Assembly (NCBI GenBank): GCA_902581005.1
Contig: CACHMT010000002.1
Span: forward strand, 54,355-118,354
Length of the DNA stretch: 64,000 bases
Direction: 5' to 3'
Source of the DNA: an uncultured Alphaproteobacteria bacterium
Lineage (GTDB): Bacteria > Pseudomonadota > Alphaproteobacteria > Rhodobacterales > Rhodobacteraceae
Shown here: positions 45,557-53,661 of the stretch, one piece after another
How the letters are laid out: each line of letters begins with the position of its first letter
Position numbering within the stretch: position 1 is the first letter of the stretch
Translations under genes and position numbers: made by a program
The notes under the pieces: generated by a model
The model's input: only the letters and a program-made list of their open reading frames with translations
Told to the model about the DNA's origin: nothing
Databases searched by the model: none

Positions 45557-46578
45557 TTTTCAGTCCTCCCTTTAGGCTTAGCTTCTTTAAGTTTATTTTT
45601 TTTTAGTAACTCAAGCAAATTGTCCTTTAACTTATCAATACCAACTCTTGAAAAGGTAGATATAGGTAATACTTCAATCTCTTGCTTATTGAAAGTTTTT
45701 ACTATTTTTTCCAACTTTTTACTTTTTATGCTGTCGACCTTATTGAGTACAACACACTTGATTTTTTCTGCCAGATCACTCTTATATTCTTTCAATTCCT
45801 TTAACGTAGTTTCAAAATCGGATATAATGTTATTCGAGGATACATCCAAAACGTGAACCAAAACCTGACATCGTTCTATATGACCAAGAAACTGAATTCC
45901 AATACCTTTACCGGCATTAGCTCCTTCTATAACCCCTGGAATATCGGCTAAAACAAAGTCACCCTGCTTATAAGTGACTATACCTAAGTTTGGACTTAGT
46001 GTTGTGAACGCGAAATCACCAATCTTTGGCTTAGCATTGCTCATTACTGATAAAAGGGAAGACTTGCCCACATTTGGTAATCCTACCAAACCAACGTCGG
46101 CAAGCAACTTTAGCCTTAGCCATAACATCAATTCAGAACCTGAGTGTCCTTTATTAGCTTGCCTTGGAGCTTGATTAGTTGATGACTTAAATCTACTATT
46201 TCCCCATCCGCCATTTCCACCCTCTGCAATTACATACTCTTGTCCCTCATTAACTAAATCGACCAAAACTGATGTCTTATTTTCCAAAAGCACCTCAGTT
46301 CCTATCGGAACGTTAAGTATCACATCTTCCCCATTTGCTCCCGTTTTATTTTGTCCCATACCAGGCCTACCGTTCTTAGCGAAATAGTGTCTCTTATATT
46401 TAAAGTCTATTAAGGTATTGAGATTAGAGATCGCTCTCACAACGACATCGCCCCCTTTACCTCCGTCACCACCATCAGGTCCACCAAATTCGATAAATTT
46501 CTCACGCCGAAAACTTATACAACCTGATCCACCAGTCCCAGATCTGATGTGTATAAGTGCTAAATCAATAAATTGCAT
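45541..46578 (-). CDS. obgE: Obg GTPase (CgtA)
   Basis: Obg is an essential GTPase acting in 50S assembly and stress response. The 345-residue protein has the glycine-rich Obg domain (GGPDGGDGGKGGDVV and GGNGGWGNSRFKSSTNQAPR), then the G domain with G1 GLPNVGKSS, G3 DIPGVIEGA and G4 NKVD. It stops shortly after the G domain, so the long C-terminal extension seen in some Obg proteins is absent. Order rplU-rpmA-(lysE)-obgE-proBA is conserved in alphaproteobacteria. Confidence 0.97.
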   Translation of the reverse strand: MQFIDLALIHIRSGTGGSGCISFRREKFIEFGGPDGGDGGKGGDVVVRAISNLNTLIDFKYKRHYFAKNGRPGMGQNKTGANGEDVILNVPIGTEVLLENKTSVLVDLVNEGQEYVIAEGGNGGWGNSRFKSSTNQAPRQANKGHSGSELMLWLRLKLLADVGLVGLPNVGKSSLLSVMSNAKPKIGDFAFTTLSPNLGIVTYKQGDFVLADIPGVIEGANAGKGIGIQFLGHIERCQVLVHVLDVSSNNIISDFETTLKELKEYKSDLAEKIKCVVLNKVDSIKSKKLEKIVKTFNKQEIEVLPISTFSRVGIDKLKDNLLELLKKNKLKEAKPKGRTEKWSPI

Positions 46579-46624
46579 AGGTAAAAGTAAGCTTTCAGTT
46601 AATTAAAAAATTCGGTTTTAAAAG

Positions 46625-47215
46625 TTAGTAGTATGAAAATACAATACTCGCTATGAGGCTTATCAATAGAGCTATTTTTACAATTCGACTATTTTTTTCT
46701 GAAAAATCTGCTTGTCTCACTAGAGAACCAAACCAGAACCAAGCAGAATGAAAAATTAATTGTATTAGTAGAAAAGATATAGCTATAGTCGGAATTGTTT
46801 CAGTCGACACCCCTTGGCTCTGGAAAGCTGTAAACGCTAGCGTAATCATCATCCACGCCTTTGGATTCAATGGATGAACAAGCAACCCATGATAAAACTT
46901 TGGAACCCATATAGTTGACTTTTTCTTTACTGATAGATCCATTAAAATAATCTTGTAGCCTATCCAGGAGATAAACATTATAGATAATACCATCATTATG
47001 CTTGAATATTGGTCTATCAGATCGTTTATTAGGAGCAAGCTAAATCCAATTGGCCAAATTATAAGTTGCTTAGATAATACAACACTTAATATGAATGGGA
47101 ACGAAACTCTAAACTTCTGAGTACAGCCTAGCGCAAAAAGAATAATGTTCGCTGGCCCAGGCGAGCCTACCATTGCCATAATAAAGAGAATTAAACCGAT
47201 ATAATCTGAAATCAA
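46625..47215 (-). CDS. LysE/RhtB family exporter
   Basis: The 196-residue membrane protein has about six hydrophobic segments and the LysE signature near the N-terminus (MAMVGSPGPANIILFALG), plus HPLNPKAWMMITLAF mid-protein. Such proteins export amino acids or similar metabolites. The only start that keeps the first helix is TTG at 47215, preceded by GGGT. It is inserted between rpmA (13 bp upstream) and obgE in the ribosomal-protein operon. Confidence 0.82.
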   Translation of the reverse strand: MISDYIGLILFIMAMVGSPGPANIILFALGCTQKFRVSFPFILSVVLSKQLIIWPIGFSLLLINDLIDQYSSIMMVLSIMFISWIGYKIILMDLSVKKKSTIWVPKFYHGLLVHPLNPKAWMMITLAFTAFQSQGVSTETIPTIAISFLLIQLIFHSAWFWFGSLVRQADFSEKNSRIVKIALLISLIASIVFSYY

Positions 47216-47228
47216 CTCAGACCCAAAT

Positions 47229-47498
47229 CTACTCAGCAGCTGCGACCGTCTCTTCTACAGAAATAAACTTTCGCTTCTTAAAACCCTTATAAAACTTTAC
47301 TTTACCGTCTTTTAAAGCAAATAGAGTATGGTCTTTGCCCATTCCTACGTTCTCTCCGGGAAACCATCTCGTACCTCGTTGTCTAACGATAATGTTACCT
47401 GGTGAGACACTTTCTCCACCATACTTTTTTACCCCAAGTCTGCGTCCAGCGGAATCTCTTCCGTTTCTTGATGATCCGCCAGCTTTTTTATGTGCCAT
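47229..47498 (-). CDS. rpmA: 50S ribosomal protein L27
   Basis: L27 reaches the peptidyl-transferase centre of the large subunit. The 89-residue protein has the standard start [20 protein letters not shown] and [19 protein letters not shown]. There is no cleavable N-terminal extension of the Firmicutes type. It follows rplU by 31 bp. Confidence 0.98.
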   Translation of the reverse strand: MAHKKAGGSSRNGRDSAGRRLGVKKYGGESVSPGNIIVRQRGTRWFPGENVGMGKDHTLFALKDGKVKFYKGFKKRKFISVEETVAAAE

Positions 47499-47529
47499 AA
47501 TATTCTCCTAATAACCACTTGGTCTCAGC

Positions 47530-48114
47530 CTAAGTTGATTTTTTCTCTGCTTCCTTTTTACCCGCGGTTGCCTTTTTAGTGGTTTCCTTTTTTTTCTTAT
47601 CTGTTGCCACACTGGTTGTTTTTACTGCTTTAGTTTCTTTTTCTGCTTTTGACTCTTTTTTCACTGGTGTCTTTTTTGCAGGCTTGGCCTTCACCGTTTC
47701 TTTAACTTTTTCAGTCTTGTTACTGATTTTCACTTTTGCAGAATAGTCAATTTTAAGACCCTTTCCAGACTTTGCCTCTTGAATATTAGTTTTATCAGCG
47801 CCTGACTCTAATATATCAGTTATTTTAAGTAGAGTAATTTGCTGCCTATGGCCTTTCTTACTCTTAGAGGAACTTTTTCTACGCCTCTTAACAAATGAGA
47901 TAACTTTCTTACCCTTTATTTGATCGATAACGGTAGCCTGAACTCCTGCTCCTTTGACCAGCGGGTCACCCACTCTGACTTCTTTTCCTCCGGTTAAAAG
48001 TACCGAATTAAACTGTACTTTATCTCCACCTTTGGCAGACAGTTTCTCTACCGCCAAAATATCGTCTTTTTGGACCTTATATTGTTTACCGCCGGTTTCT
48101 ATGATTGCGAACAT
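47530..48114 (-). CDS. rplU: 50S ribosomal protein L21 with long Lys-rich tail
   Basis: The first 100 or so residues are a normal L21 (FAIIETGGKQYKVQKDDIL, KVISFVKRRRKSSSKSKKGHRQ). A tail of about 90 residues follows, made almost wholly of Lys, Glu, Thr and Ala (for example KKKETTKKATAGKKEAEKK), predicted disordered. C-terminal extensions of L21 occur in alphaproteobacteria, but they are not part of the ribosome core. It heads the rplU-rpmA-lysE-obgE-proBA run; TTGACA at 48168-48163 upstream could be its -35. Confidence 0.95.
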   Translation of the reverse strand: MFAIIETGGKQYKVQKDDILAVEKLSAKGGDKVQFNSVLLTGGKEVRVGDPLVKGAGVQATVIDQIKGKKVISFVKRRRKSSSKSKKGHRQQITLLKITDILESGADKTNIQEAKSGKGLKIDYSAKVKISNKTEKVKETVKAKPAKKTPVKKESKAEKETKAVKTTSVATDKKKKETTKKATAGKKEAEKKST

Positions 48115-48200
48115 TTTTTTCTCTCAAAAATTATGACATATTCCTATTATGTCTATCCATATTGTCAAGTTTTTTCTAGGATGTTTGTATTATTATCTTT

Positions 48201-48614
48201 CTATTCACCGAGCAAGTGAACGATTATAGATCTAGTTTGACCAAACTTGCGCCACTCACACAAGTATATTCCTTGCCAGACCCCAAGCACCAATTTCTTT
48301 GAAACTACAGACACCGTTAAATTAGTGTTTGTAATCAACGTTTTTAGATGCGCAGGCATATCATCCGGTCCCTCCACATCATGAAGGTAATCTGCAGAAT
48401 CTGGAACTAAATTACTTAAAAATGTCCTTATATCGCTTAAAACATCTTTAGAGGCATTTTCTTGAACCGTAAGAGACGCACTAGTATGCAGGATAGATAA
48501 ATTCACTAAACCTCTTTTAAATTCATGGAGAATAACCAACTCCTGAATTTTATCAGTGATATTTATAATTTGATACCCTTCTGTCTTAAAACTTATTTGC
48601 TCTACAATATTCAT
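48201..48614 (-). CDS. YjbQ/UPF0047 family protein
   Basis: The protein of 137 residues has the UPF0047 (YjbQ) signatures LSILHTSASLTVQENA, DYLHDVEGPDDMPAHLK and LVLGVWQGIYLCEWR. E. coli YjbQ has been reported to have weak thiamine-phosphate synthase activity. The frame opens at 48683, but the family N-terminus starts at the ATG ending at 48614 (AGG 3 bases before it), leaving a 10 bp gap after the lipoprotein gene. It ends a four-gene operon with the MBL, cNMP-domain and lipoprotein genes. Confidence 0.88.
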   Translation of the reverse strand: MNIVEQISFKTEGYQIINITDKIQELVILHEFKRGLVNLSILHTSASLTVQENASKDVLSDIRTFLSNLVPDSADYLHDVEGPDDMPAHLKTLITNTNLTVSVVSKKLVLGVWQGIYLCEWRKFGQTRSIIVHLLGE

Positions 48615-48624
48615 TGACCTAAAT

Positions 48625-48834
48625 TCAAAGGTCACCTTCATTGACAGAAGACAGCGAATTTGCATTTGTATCAGAAATTTCATCAGCTATCAGTTGGCTA
48701 CATTTAGCAATATTTGTTTCTACTGCCTTACATGTATACATAGAAACCTCATCTACATTTGACTTACAGCCAACTAGTATAAAGGGTATAAAGATCGTTG
48801 ATAAAACTATTTTCCCAGCATTTTTAAAAATCAT
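48625..48834 (-). CDS. Small lipoprotein
   Basis: The 69-residue product has an N-terminal charged start, a hydrophobic stretch and a lipobox (ILVGC, Cys23), so it is predicted to be lipidated and anchored in the envelope. Two further cysteines (about 34 and 45) could pair. I recognise no family. Its ATG overlaps the stop of the cyclic-nucleotide-binding gene by 4 bp, and YjbQ begins 10 bp after its stop, so it is an operon member rather than a chance frame. Confidence 0.65.
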   Translation of the reverse strand: MIFKNAGKIVLSTIFIPFILVGCKSNVDEVSMYTCKAVETNIAKCSQLIADEISDTNANSLSSVNEGDL

Positions 48835-49169
48835 TTTTTATCCTGCAAATTTCGTACTGTCTGAGAGAGTATTCTTAACAGGGCTCTAATAAAAGGATCG
48901 GCTTTCTCCACTCTTGCCTCAAATTCACTTTCCGACAAGGCAATAACAGTGGCGTCTGACATACAGCGCGCACTAGCCATTCTGGGTTTATGTTCGATAA
49001 CACCCATTTCTCCGAAAACTTCATTTTCTCCAACCTTAAAATTTGGGTCTTTTGTGTCATTTGTCGGTAAAAAAATACCAACATCTCCTGACATGAGTAA
49101 GAAGATTTCTTTGCCTTTATCTCCTGCTTTGAAAATATACTGACCGGCCTTATATTCTAACTTTTTCAT
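48831..49169 (-). CDS. Stand-alone cyclic nucleotide-binding domain protein
   Basis: The 112-residue protein is essentially a single cNMP-binding domain: KAGQYIFKAGDKGKEIFLLMSGDVGI, then the phosphate-binding cassette VFGEMGVIEHKPRMASA with its Glu and Arg, but no DNA-binding domain or other output domain. The frame opens at 49283; the domain begins at the ATG ending at 49169, which lies 13 bp after the MBL gene's stop. It may bind cAMP or cGMP and regulate a partner. It is coupled to the lipoprotein gene by an ATGA overlap. Confidence 0.8.
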   Translation of the reverse strand: MKKLEYKAGQYIFKAGDKGKEIFLLMSGDVGIFLPTNDTKDPNFKVGENEVFGEMGVIEHKPRMASARCMSDATVIALSESEFEARVEKADPFIRALLRILSQTVRNLQDKK

Positions 49170-49182
49170 CTTATAACAAATT

Positions 49183-49977
49183 TCATACCGAGTGGGACAA
49201 GCCCTGATAGGCAAAAAAAACCTTGTCGCTTGAGAGATTATTAGAGTGCTCGTTAAGTTGCTCGTCATTTCTATTTGGCGCATGATGGGCTATGGCTAAG
49301 TTTTTGCAGACAGTTTTTTCGGAGAAAGTAATACCCTGCTCAATACTAGAGTGTCCCCAGCCTTTTTTGGGAGGAAGCTCTTCATCTAAAAACATCCCAT
49401 CCCATACAACGAGGTCACTTCCTCTAGCGCAACTAATAAGCTGATCATCAATAAGTGGTTCCTGCCCATACTCGTGATCAAGAAAAACACATACTTTTCT
49501 CTTATCTTTTTCAACAATATATCCAGCAGCTCCCCCCGGGTGATTTAGCTTTATGGTGTTTAAAGAACATAGATGCTCAAGTTCAGCCCTTATCAAATCA
49601 AATTCCACAAACTTTAAATTTTTTAGAGTGTCTACCAATGGAATTGGAAAATACATAGGTTGAAAAGCTCTCACAAACACTTCTCTCAACTCATTTGCTT
49701 TTACTAGCCCAGAAGAAATTGTTACTTTATTGGAGGGGTCAAAAATTTGATGATTAAAAGGCAACCCTTGAATATGGTCATAATGAAAATGAGAGAAAAT
49801 CAGATATGTGGGACGATCCTTTAGTATCGTTACATTTTGAAAGCCTGTTCCAGCATCAAAAATAATTTGAAATTGTACATGAAGTATTTCGGTGCAGGTC
49901 GTACTTCCACCATACCTTAAAAAATTTTTGTCAGCTGTAGGAGTTGATCCTCGCACACCATGAAATATCACATCCAT
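49183..49977 (-). CDS. Metallo-beta-lactamase-fold hydrolase
   Basis: The 264-residue protein opens with VIFHGVRGSTPTADKNFLRYGGSTTC, typical of MBL-fold phosphodiesterase/RNase Z/PhnP relatives, and has the metal motif HFHYDH (His63, His65, Asp67, His68), DAGTGFQN (about 41-48), a second acidic ligand in VFLDHEYG, and a late His in AIAHHAPNRND. A cyclic-nucleotide phosphodiesterase or similar phosphoester hydrolase is plausible from context: the next gene is a cNMP-binding domain. The substrate is inference. Confidence 0.82.
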   Translation of the reverse strand: MDVIFHGVRGSTPTADKNFLRYGGSTTCTEILHVQFQIIFDAGTGFQNVTILKDRPTYLIFSHFHYDHIQGLPFNHQIFDPSNKVTISSGLVKANELREVFVRAFQPMYFPIPLVDTLKNLKFVEFDLIRAELEHLCSLNTIKLNHPGGAAGYIVEKDKRKVCVFLDHEYGQEPLIDDQLISCARGSDLVVWDGMFLDEELPPKKGWGHSSIEQGITFSEKTVCKNLAIAHHAPNRNDEQLNEHSNNLSSDKVFFAYQGLSHSV

Positions 49978-50128
49978 AAGAAAACCTCTTTCCTCCTAAA
50001 GGATACACCAACAAAATAAGAAAGCTATCGATTATTTGTATTTATTGAGACACTTACTAGTAAAAACCTAGAATTGAAAGTCTAATAATTAAATCCAATA
50101 GTCAAATATAATTTATTTATCTGAAATA

Positions 50129-50890
50129 ATGTTTATTATTGGATTAATGGTTAATGTTGATTTTATAACAGATAAAATAGTCTCTGTTTCATTTGATAGC
50201 GGAAAGGATTCAAACCTTTTGTCGTTGGGTGTTATTCGGCAGCTAACAGAAGTCGCCAACAAACTAGCCGAAAATAAAAATTTGATGGCAATCATTTTGT
50301 CTGGAGGCAAACAAAATTTTTCCTTTGGCTTTGATTTAAAGGATAAAGAGTTTTTGAGGCTTGAAAAGCTTGGTTTTGAAGAGAACAGAAATTACTTCCA
50401 ACTTGGAAAGATAATGTGTGATGCTTGGGAAAAGCTTAGCTGTCTGACCGTATGTGAAATTAAAGGATGGTGCGTAGGGGGTGGAGTTGCTCTTGCTATT
50501 TCATGTGACTTGAGACTTGCTGAAACGGCAGCAAAATTTTATGTACCGGAAGTTGAAAGAGGTTTAAATATGAGCTGGGGCTCAGTACCTAGGTTAATTG
50601 CTTTACTAGGTCCTGCAAAAACAAAAAGACTTCTGCTATTGGCAGAAAAACTAAATTCTTCAACCGCCAAAGATTGGGGGCTAATTGATAGTTATTTAAG
50701 TCTTACCAAACTCGAGCTGGAAACTATTAAACTGGCTGAAAAAGCAACACAAATGCCACGTTTGCCTTTTATCTTAACCAAAGAGAGCGTAAACAACTAT
50801 TCGAATGCACTTGCTAAAGCCACTTCCTACAATGATCAAGATATTTTTAGTTTAGCATATGGAAACCTAAAAGGGGAATTCTTCAAATAA
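50129..50890 (+). CDS. Enoyl-CoA hydratase/isomerase family protein
   Basis: The 253-residue crotonase-fold protein has IILSGGKQNFSFGFDLKD (first oxyanion hole region) and EIKGWCVGGGVALAISCDLRLAE (second), and VERGLNMSWGSVPRLIALLGPAKTKRLLL. The internal ATG at 50147 (GGATTA upstream) is an alternative start. It is convergent with an acyl-CoA dehydrogenase gene, which suggests a CoA-thioester catabolic locus, substrate unknown. Confidence 0.82.
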   Translation: MFIIGLMVNVDFITDKIVSVSFDSGKDSNLLSLGVIRQLTEVANKLAENKNLMAIILSGGKQNFSFGFDLKDKEFLRLEKLGFEENRNYFQLGKIMCDAWEKLSCLTVCEIKGWCVGGGVALAISCDLRLAETAAKFYVPEVERGLNMSWGSVPRLIALLGPAKTKRLLLLAEKLNSSTAKDWGLIDSYLSLTKLELETIKLAEKATQMPRLPFILTKESVNNYSNALAKATSYNDQDIFSLAYGNLKGEFFK

Positions 50891-50905
50891 ACCAATATGA
50901 CTTTA

Positions 50906-52078
50906 CTACATACGCTTGGCTACCTCTTCCAACATAACCTCGGTAGCACCTCCTCCAATCGACTGCGCTCTAGCATCTCTAGTTAATCTTTCAATATCCG
51001 TCCCTGTCATGTATCCAGTTCCACCGTGTAATTGAAGACATGCATACATTACTTCGTTAACTAACTCTCCACAAAGAACTTTAATCATTGATACTTCCTT
51101 TATCACATCAACCCCAAGCCTAACTTTATTGGCAACACCATATACCATGTAGCGCGCAGCAGTCACTTTTGATTGGAGTTCAGCAAGCTTATGTCTTACC
51201 GTCTGTTTTTCCCATAATTTCCCACCAAAAGCGTTTCGATTTTTAACATAATCTACAGTGGCATCAATAGCAGCTTGTGCCTCACCCATAGCCATTGAAC
51301 CCATAACTAACCTCTCATTCTGAAAGTTTTGCATAATCGCGTAAAAGCCCTTATTAAGCGTCCCCAGCACGTCAGCTTCTTCTACCTCACAGTCTTGAAA
51401 AAATAGTTCAGCAGTATCTGAACACCTCCATCCGTGCTTGTCTAACTGCTTATTTACAATCAGCCCAGGGTTATCCTTTCTTACAATAAACATCGTTATA
51501 TTACTTGATTGCTGCAATCCTTCACCCGTTTTTGCTGCAACAAAATAGATATCAGCATGAACTCCATTCGTAATAAAAATTTTTGATCCATTGATAATAT
51601 ATTTACTTCCGACTCTTTGAGCCTTGGTTCTTATATTTTTTACGTCAGACCCAGCATGTGGTTCAGTTACCGCAACGCAACAAATTTTATTTCCTAAAAT
51701 TATATCGTAAAGATACTTTTTCTTTTGCTCTGTATTACCGGCATTTAATAAATGAATTGAAGCCATATCAGTATGCACTAAAGAAGCTATTGCAAAGCCA
51801 GAAAATGTCGACTTGCCGAGTTCTTCAGCAAAAACCACACTACCCCGAACATCCATTTCAGACCCACCAAACTCTGTAGGATAAGTAATACCTAAAAACC
51901 CTAGAGCGCCCATCTTTTTAAAAACTTCTCTTGGTATAAAGCCATCCACTTCCCATTTTGGGGCTTTCGGTTTTACTTCATTTTCAACAAATTTTTTTAT
52001 CTGTTCTTTTAAGATAATGTGTTCTTCCTCGAGAAATAATGCATCCTCAGACTGTTTGAAATTTATATCCTTCATCAT
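50906..52078 (-). CDS. Acyl-CoA dehydrogenase
   Basis: This FAD enzyme of 390 residues has VAVTEPHAGSDVKNIRTKA and INGSKIFITNGVHADIY (FAD/substrate region), and a C-terminal LHGGTGYMTGTDIERLTRDAR block. The base at the usual C-terminal position is not Glu (SIGGGATEVM), whereas Glu255 in NERLVMGSMAMG matches the isovaleryl-CoA dehydrogenase-type catalytic Glu, so it is likely the branched- or long-chain type. Its start overlaps the stop of a 53-residue ORF upstream. It would pass electrons to ETF. Confidence 0.9.
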   Translation of the reverse strand: MMKDINFKQSEDALFLEEEHIILKEQIKKFVENEVKPKAPKWEVDGFIPREVFKKMGALGFLGITYPTEFGGSEMDVRGSVVFAEELGKSTFSGFAIASLVHTDMASIHLLNAGNTEQKKKYLYDIILGNKICCVAVTEPHAGSDVKNIRTKAQRVGSKYIINGSKIFITNGVHADIYFVAAKTGEGLQQSSNITMFIVRKDNPGLIVNKQLDKHGWRCSDTAELFFQDCEVEEADVLGTLNKGFYAIMQNFQNERLVMGSMAMGEAQAAIDATVDYVKNRNAFGGKLWEKQTVRHKLAELQSKVTAARYMVYGVANKVRLGVDVIKEVSMIKVLCGELVNEVMYACLQLHGGTGYMTGTDIERLTRDARAQSIGGGATEVMLEEVAKRM

Positions 52079-52236
52079 TTATCTCCCCCTTTAGAATTTT
52101 CTTTTTGACTCACAAAAAGTTTCCTAATCCTTGCAATTAACTTTAAGACATCCAGTATTTTTTTTAAAAAACCTGATACTAGCCACCAGAGCACCAAAAA
52201 CGACGCTCCAATTAATTTAAGCACGAATCTAACCAT
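52075..52236 (-). CDS. Small membrane protein (53 residues) coupled to acyl-CoA dehydrogenase
   Basis: The frame on the minus strand runs from ATG (52236) to TGA (52075-52077). The product has a hydrophobic helix with LIGASFLVLWWLVSGFL followed by a basic amphipathic segment (LKLIARIRKLF) and a polar tail. Its last codons contain GGGGGAGAT, which is also the ribosome site of the acyl-CoA dehydrogenase, and its TGA overlaps that gene's ATG, a classic coupling layout. I recognise no family. It could be an anchor or regulator for the dehydrogenase. Confidence 0.55.
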   Translation of the reverse strand: MVRFVLKLIGASFLVLWWLVSGFLKKILDVLKLIARIRKLFVSQKENSKGGDK

Positions 52237-52285
52237 TTGAAACCATATTTAATTCTATAGTAAACTACAACTCTTGTATTTTAAC

Positions 52286-52311
52286 AAAAAAAGGCCGCTA
52301 TAAAAGCGGCC
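52286..52311 (-). terminator. Rho-independent terminator downstream of the serine hydrolase gene
   Basis: A perfect 6-bp GC stem (GGCCGC at 52293-52298, GCGGCC at 52306-52311, loop 7 bases) is followed on the minus strand by a run of 7 T (52292-52286). It lies about 100 bases past the stop at 52413 and before the start of the small membrane ORF at 52236. The 100 bases between hold no gene I can support. The gap 52079-52412 is otherwise explained by the 53-residue ORF and this hairpin. Confidence 0.75.
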
Positions 52312-52412
52312 CAGTAAAGGGAGGAATGTCACAAGCTAACGCTTTGAATAACTGACTTTTACTTCTGGATGTGTGCAATCACAACATGCATTTTTGCAAT
52401 ACCGCTATGCTG

Positions 52413-53603
52413 TCAATGCAAAGACTGATGAACTAATTTCTTAAGTTCTTTTCTATTGGGGTAAGAAGCAGACGGCAGTAATTGGGTCATAAATACGGCC
52501 GTGTACCCTTTTTTGAAATCAATCCAAAAATAATTACTTGCCATGCCGCCCCAACCGAAATCCCCAAAACTACTTGTGAAATCAAGATGCGGCTTGGTAA
52601 TCACGCTACCTGCTAAGCTATGGCCCATGCCTGTGGTTGGCATCTGTGCAAAAGCTGCTACCCCAATTGATGCTATATCTCGATCTAATGAATTTTCTCT
52701 AATACTGTTAATAACATCGCATTCAAAGATTCTTGTATTATTATGTTTCCCGCCGTTAAGTAAAAGACTGGCAAATTTAAGATAATCACGACCAGTCGAT
52801 AAAAGTCCTGATCCACCAGAGAAATTTGTTACTTGATCTTTTTGATAGTTGAAATTTTCATATTGCTTAACCAGAGGTAAAAAATTCTCATGCATCTCAT
52901 TGTAAAAAAAACAATCCGTAAAACGATCAACTTTTGTCTTTGGGAGAAAAAATTGAGTATCTTTCATATCCAGTAGATCTAATAAATTTTTCCTTATATA
53001 AACATTCAAGGGCTCACCCGAAATTATCTCAATTAATCGCCCAGCAATATCAATCCCTACGGAATAATTCCATTTTGTACCAGGCTTAAAGGCTAAAGGT
53101 AAACTAGATATCTTTTCCACGAAAACCGAAAGATTATAGTTATCGGGAGTAGCCGTAAGATTTTGCTTTAAATATTCCTTCCCGATTAAATCATCATTAA
53201 AAAAATAAGATAATCCCGAAGTATGATTAAGTAATTGATAAATAGAAGGTGCTTTTGTCTTTTCAATTTCAGAAATATTTTTCGCATTTATAATAAGAGA
53301 ATAGCAATCGGAGAAATTATCAAAATAATGGTCTAATGTATCATGGAGATTAATTTTTTCGTCAGATAACAATTGAAGTAGACAGGCAGAAACAATAGCT
53401 TTTGTCATTGAGAAAATTCTTACAATGGATAGCGAATTAAATTCCCTAGTTTTTTCTTTATCAGCATGACCGCTAGCGATGTCTAGAAGCGTGTTACCCT
53501 TTGGATCTGCTAGACTTAAGGAACAACCATTAAACTTATTTTTCTCGACATAATCATCCATCCACTCTTTTATTTTTTCATCACTTAAATTCAATTTCTT
53601 CAT
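52413..53603 (-). CDS. Serine hydrolase of the class C beta-lactamase/esterase family
   Basis: The 396-residue protein has the S-x-x-K motif SMTK (Ser65, Lys68), YSVG near residue 180 as the tyrosine motif, and HSLAGSVITK plus FGDFGWGGMASNYFWID near the C-terminus. No signal peptide is seen, so a cytoplasmic esterase of the EstB/LACTB type is more likely than a secreted beta-lactamase. Transcription ends at the hairpin at 52286-52311. Confidence 0.85.
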   Translation of the reverse strand: MKKLNLSDEKIKEWMDDYVEKNKFNGCSLSLADPKGNTLLDIASGHADKEKTREFNSLSIVRIFSMTKAIVSACLLQLLSDEKINLHDTLDHYFDNFSDCYSLIINAKNISEIEKTKAPSIYQLLNHTSGLSYFFNDDLIGKEYLKQNLTATPDNYNLSVFVEKISSLPLAFKPGTKWNYSVGIDIAGRLIEIISGEPLNVYIRKNLLDLLDMKDTQFFLPKTKVDRFTDCFFYNEMHENFLPLVKQYENFNYQKDQVTNFSGGSGLLSTGRDYLKFASLLLNGGKHNNTRIFECDVINSIRENSLDRDIASIGVAAFAQMPTTGMGHSLAGSVITKPHLDFTSSFGDFGWGGMASNYFWIDFKKGYTAVFMTQLLPSASYPNRKELKKLVHQSLH

Positions 53604-53661
53604 AAGCTTTTCACTATCAGAATTTTAGATTTATTCCTTGCTCGTTTTCATCACAAACCAA

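Noticed and set aside
48641..48889. 82-codon plus-strand frame across the lipoprotein and cNMP-domain genes
   Set aside because: It is antisense to two coupled genes with better support (lipobox, domain motifs).
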